Origin: Dyadobacter sp. CY323
GTDB lineage: Bacteria; Bacteroidota; Bacteroidia; Cytophagales; Spirosomataceae
DNA: 64,000 nucleotides
Assembly (NCBI RefSeq): GCF_021390245.1
Contig: NZ_JAJUXH010000001.1
Coordinates: 372,001-436,000, forward strand
Reading direction: 5' to 3'
The position numbers were made by a program, and so were the translations under genes. Of the stretch, positions 61,333 through 64,000 are shown piece by piece. Below the pieces are notes generated by a model. It was not told where the DNA came from, did not search any database, and saw nothing but the letters and a program-made list of their open reading frames with translations. Every line of letters begins with the position of its first letter. Position 1 is the first letter of the stretch.

Positions 61333-61427
61333 TGTCACCCTGAGCGCAGTCGAAGGGGCGCTATTCCGGATGGATAACGCCCCCTTCGACTGCGCTCAGG
61401 GTGACACGTAAGTAAGTCAGGGTGACA
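61333..61427. repeat. Palindromic intergenic repeat with partial third copy
   Basis: The left arm 61333-61360 (core cctgagcgcagtcgaagg) and right arm 61378-61406 (core ccttcgactgcgctcagg) pair nearly perfectly over ~27 bp with one extra C. A partial direct copy of the right arm's end, tcagggtgaca, follows at 61417-61427. It sits between convergent genes. Elements with this core recur in many bacterial genomes (recollection, not searched), like REP/palindromic units. It may also terminate transcription. Confidence 0.85.
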
Positions 61428-61434
61428 AGTCAAA

Positions 61435-62076
61435 TCACTTCCTCTTCCCCGACAATTTCAAATGCACATCGATCACCGGTTTGATAGCAGCGTCATCCGG
61501 CAGATTGGGCTCGGTAGCGTAGTTCATTCCAAACAATGTGCGGTCGAATGGTGCCAGTCCGTCCAGTTTGAACGAATCTCCGATGACATCGATCTTTGCC
61601 GGGAAAATGATCACATTTGATTTTCCTAACAACGTCAGAATTCCGGTCACCTGATAATTCGCTCCTGGGACCACGTTTTCGCCGGTTCCTGAAAATGGGG
61701 CTACGGATGAAATTTCGAATGTTACATTCGGATGGAGCACCATATTAAAGAAATCGGGACTTTGCAGGTGGTGCACCAGCTGATGTTTTACTTCGTCTGT
61801 CGGCAGATTGAAATTGATAATCGAGGAAACGGGGATCGTGAACGAACCACTCTGAACCTTTCCATCCCGGATTACCAGACTTTCGCTTTTTACGGCAATG
61901 GAACCTTCATTGAAATACCCCGTTTTCAAATAACCTTTCCATTCTGCGACAGACGTGCCGTCCAGTTGAAATTGCGTCGTTTCCATTTCGTGATCCGTAC
62001 AATTCCATAGTGTGATGGATAATGCGATGAATGCGATGATCCTGACTTTTGTGAGCATTGAAGTAACTGTTTTCAT
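61435..62076 (-). CDS. YceI-like lipoprotein
   Basis: About 213 residues from the ATG at 62076 (the ATG at 62058 is also possible). Lipobox near LWNC gives an acylated Cys at about 26. The rest is a YceI-type lipocalin-like barrel (SLVIRDGKVQSGSFTIPVSSI; HHLQSPDFF; NVTFEISSVAPF; YQVTGILTLLGKSN; DRTLFGMNY). YceI proteins bind isoprenoid or other hydrophobic molecules in the periplasm. Ligand here unknown. Stands alone beside the palindromic repeat. Confidence 0.85.
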   Translation of the reverse strand: MKTVTSMLTKVRIIAFIALSITLWNCTDHEMETTQFQLDGTSVAEWKGYLKTGYFNEGSIAVKSESLVIRDGKVQSGSFTIPVSSIINFNLPTDEVKHQLVHHLQSPDFFNMVLHPNVTFEISSVAPFSGTGENVVPGANYQVTGILTLLGKSNVIIFPAKIDVIGDSFKLDGLAPFDRTLFGMNYATEPNLPDDAAIKPVIDVHLKLSGKRK

Positions 62077-62253
62077 TTCTATTTTAGTTAACATGGCTTT
62101 AAACTTGACACAAAGCTAGCCGGCCGAAGGCTGGGGGAGCCTACGCAAAAAGGAATAAAACATACGTGATACGGATTTTCTGCCGGTTGGCGCGGATTGG
62201 TATTGGAGTGAATTAATCCGATATTTGTTCAGTATTCAACAACAAGTCAGTTA

Positions 62254-62679
62254 ATGTCACTAAAAGGGCCTATTATTTCCATTGAAGATGATGCCGACGA
62301 TCAATTTTTGATTAGGAGCGTGGTAGAGGAACTGAATATTCCGAATAAGCTTTTGTTTTTTGGAAATGGTTTGGAAGCATTACTTTTTCTCGAAACAACC
62401 AAAGAGCAGCCATTTGTTATTCTTTGTGATATTAATATGCCGGTGATGAATGGACTGGAACTGCGCGAACGCATTGAAAAAAATGACTACCTCAAACGGA
62501 AATCCATTCCCTTCGTTTTTCTGACCACCGCAGACAATCCGCTCATTATTGACACTGCATACTCGTCCACCATTCAGGGTTTCTTTAAAAAGGAAAACAG
62601 CTTTACAGAGCTCAAAAACAGGTTCAGGGTCATTTACGAATACTGGCAATGCTGCCTGCATCCAAACAGTTACATGTAG
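62254..62679 (+). CDS. Stand-alone response regulator
   Basis: A 141-residue single receiver domain of the Rcp1-like type. The acidic pocket is in IEDDADDQF, phospho-acceptor Asp in LCDINMPVMNG (about residue 61), Thr in FLTTADNP and Lys in GFFKKENS. There is no output domain, so it relays phosphate or binds a partner. No kinase gene is adjacent; the nearest orphan kinase in this window is the membrane one at 39106-40467. Its 3' end converges on the CocE-type gene. Confidence 0.9.
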   Translation: MSLKGPIISIEDDADDQFLIRSVVEELNIPNKLLFFGNGLEALLFLETTKEQPFVILCDINMPVMNGLELRERIEKNDYLKRKSIPFVFLTTADNPLIIDTAYSSTIQGFFKKENSFTELKNRFRVIYEYWQCCLHPNSYM

Positions 62680-62715
62680 CGTGTGGCGGTATTTGCTGCT
62701 TTGCATTTATGCCGG

Positions 62716-64000
62716 TCACTCCACCACTCTGACACCGATATAAGACGAAGCTTCACGCGATAAATAGATCCGGTGTTTGGCGATCTGGAAATCATTTTCC
62801 GCCGCTTTGTAGATATTAACGAATTTCTGCGGATTGCGGTCGACGAGCGGAAACCATGAACTCTGTACCTGCACCATGATTTTATGGCCTTTTTTGAAGC
62901 AATGCGCCGCATCCTGCATATCGAATTTTACCTGCTCGATTTTGCCGGGAACCAGCGGTTCTGGCTTTGTGAAGCTTTTTCTGAATTTTGCACGCATCAC
63001 TTCTCCACGGATCAGCAGCTGAAATCCACCCATTTTCATGTTTGGATTAATGGGACTGTCATTCGGGGCGTCGCCTGGATACACATCGATCAGCTTTACC
63101 ACAAAATCAGCATCAGTTCCCGTTGTGGACACGAATAAATTGGCAAAAACATTTCCCGAAATCGTCACATCCTCCTGCAAAACTTCTGACTGATATACCA
63201 GAACATCTGGCCTGCTGGCTGCAAAACGCTGATCTTCATACATAAAATCACTACCGCGGACACTGCGGATCTCGGAAGTAAATGGCACAGGTTTCGCCGG
63301 ATCGCTCGTGTACTCATGAAAATCAGGTTTGGCACCGGCTTGCATGGTTGTCATGGTTGATGAAAAGGAGAGCGTTCCGTCGGGGTGGAGGTACAATTTC
63401 TTTTCTACCGTATTTTTAGGCGGCCACTGATCGTATTTTTTCCATTGATTCGAGCCGGTTTCGAAAATAAACGCTTTTGGTAGCGATGGATTGGGCTGGT
63501 CTTTCAGGTAGTGACTGAAAAACGGAAACTCAATGTCTTTTTGGTAAAAACTGCTTGTTTTCGCCCCGAACCGAATATTTCCAAGTGACTCGCCCGTTCC
63601 GCGCGCCCAGCCGCCATGAATCCATGGTCCCATTACGAGGATATTCGGGGATTTCGGACTGTTGTTTTCAATTCCGGCATATGTTTTCAGCGGCCCGTAT
63701 AAATCTTCCTGATCAAACCAGCCACCCACAACCAGCATGGCCGGTTTGATGTTTTTCAAGTGCGGTACCGGCGTTCTGGCTTTCCAAAAATCGTTGTAAG
63801 TCTCATTTTCCATCATCTGGTTCCAGATCCGGTTTTGATTCTTGAAAATCTTCTCATTCACATTTTTGAGCGGACCCAGGTTCTTGTAAAACTCATACGA
63901 ATCCGGCGTTCCATATCCCGAAAACCCAGCTGCTCCTTTGGAGGATGGAACGGGACGCGGCGCGCCGTATGAGGATAAAAATGAGAATGTGCCCATCAGG
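62716..64000 (-). CDS. CocE/NonD-family hydrolase, 3' part (X-Pro dipeptidyl-peptidase type)
   Basis: The last ~427 residues of a larger protein; the reading frame stays open past the window edge, so the Met at 63996 is internal and the true start is missing. Visible parts are the second half of the alpha/beta-hydrolase with PAMLVVGGWFDQEDLYG (catalytic Asp region) and MGPWIHGGWARG (catalytic His), and the C-terminal jelly-roll ending IYLSREASSYIGVRVVE. The nucleophile serine would lie beyond the window. Family members cleave acyl-ester or Xaa-Pro-peptide bonds; many Bacteroidota copies are exported. Confidence 0.9.
   Translation of the reverse strand, partial: LMGTFSFLSSYGAPRPVPSSKGAAGFSGYGTPDSYEFYKNLGPLKNVNEKIFKNQNRIWNQMMENETYNDFWKARTPVPHLKNIKPAMLVVGGWFDQEDLYGPLKTYAGIENNSPKSPNILVMGPWIHGGWARGTGESLGNIRFGAKTSSFYQKDIEFPFFSHYLKDQPNPSLPKAFIFETGSNQWKKYDQWPPKNTVEKKLYLHPDGTLSFSSTMTTMQAGAKPDFHEYTSDPAKPVPFTSEIRSVRGSDFMYEDQRFAASRPDVLVYQSEVLQEDVTISGNVFANLFVSTTGTDADFVVKLIDVYPGDAPNDSPINPNMKMGGFQLLIRGEVMRAKFRKSFTKPEPLVPGKIEQVKFDMQDAAHCFKKGHKIMVQVQSSWFPLVDRNPQKFVNIYKAAENDFQIAKHRIYLSREASSYIGVRVVE

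Noticed and set aside
61333-61427. Possible attachment site or insertion-sequence end
   Set aside because: The arms are close together with no transposase or integrase gene and no target duplication; a palindromic repeat explains it better.
63996-63998. Start codon of the CocE-type hydrolase at 63996
   Set aside because: The frame stays open to the window edge and the N-terminal half of the hydrolase, including the serine nucleophile, is missing, so this Met is internal.

Overview
The window reads as a chromosomal segment of a Bacteroidota bacterium, most likely order Cytophagales (a Dyadobacter/Spirosomaceae-like organism; this placement is inference). Supporting signs are a SusC/SusD pair, a type IX secretion C-terminal domain on a secreted metalloprotease, a YtxJ bacillithiol-system protein, DUF1501/DUF1553 proteins with a planctomycete-type cytochrome, several TAnnTTTG promoter elements, and a general lack of Shine-Dalgarno sequences. 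No rRNA, tRNA, CRISPR array, prophage or insertion sequence was seen. Coding density is high and strands alternate in short operons.

Layout. 1-5.2 kb: an exported aldo/keto reductase, converging on a PQQ-dependent dehydrogenase with an internal cytochrome c and a sialate O-acetylesterase. 5.3-11.1 kb: a polysaccharide/glycoconjugate locus with four family-2-like glycosyltransferases (two are tandem paralogues) and an MsbA-type ABC exporter. 11.1-14.1 kb: an AT-rich 0.7-kb gap, a DACNV-type candidate diadenylate cyclase and DNA polymerase IV. 14.2-24.1 kb: a secreted M43-like metalloprotease, a SusC/SusD pair whose SusC carries a long Pro/Asp/Thr-rich spacer, and a 5'-nucleotidase split into two overlapping genes in reversed domain order. 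24.1-27.6 kb: a Dps/P450/Na+/H+ antiporter operon. 27.7-31.1 kb: SYLF and KTSC proteins, a GMC oxidoreductase and two tiny membrane-protein genes, one interrupted by an in-frame TGA. 31.1-37.1 kb: a secreted esterase, a DUF1501 protein and a giant DUF1553 lipoprotein. 37.2-43.3 kb: a zinc metallopeptidase, a heptanucleotide repeat, a DeoR regulator, a membrane histidine kinase, YtxJ, an HtrA-like protease and two decayed genes (one a cupin that has lost its core). 43.3-45.7 kb: a ring-cleaving dioxygenase with an esterase (a quinone/aromatic detoxification pair), then a Crp-type regulator. 45.8-54.9 kb: a CinA-like amidase, a GH13 glucosidase, a GT-C-like membrane protein, LigD and a DUF72 protein. 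54.9-64 kb: a secreted C1q-like protein, a three-gene signalling operon, an AraC regulator with an SDR target, a conserved palindromic repeat, a YceI lipoprotein, a response regulator and the 3' part of a CocE-type hydrolase.

The most interesting unit is the operon at 56160-59522. It encodes a soluble histidine kinase with a cyclic-nucleotide-binding-like sensor, a response regulator fused through a cysteine-poor glutaredoxin-like segment to a thioredoxin-reductase-like flavoprotein without the redox CxxC, and a stand-alone UBP-type (ubiquitin-tail-binding in eukaryotes) zinc finger. The close packing suggests one pathway linking phosphorelay, flavin/NAD(P)H chemistry and peptide-tail recognition. 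Other points of interest are the DACNV protein, the core-deleted cupin, the TGA-interrupted membrane gene, the reversed split 5'-nucleotidase beside SusCD, and a motif shared upstream of the AraC regulator and its neighbour SDR.
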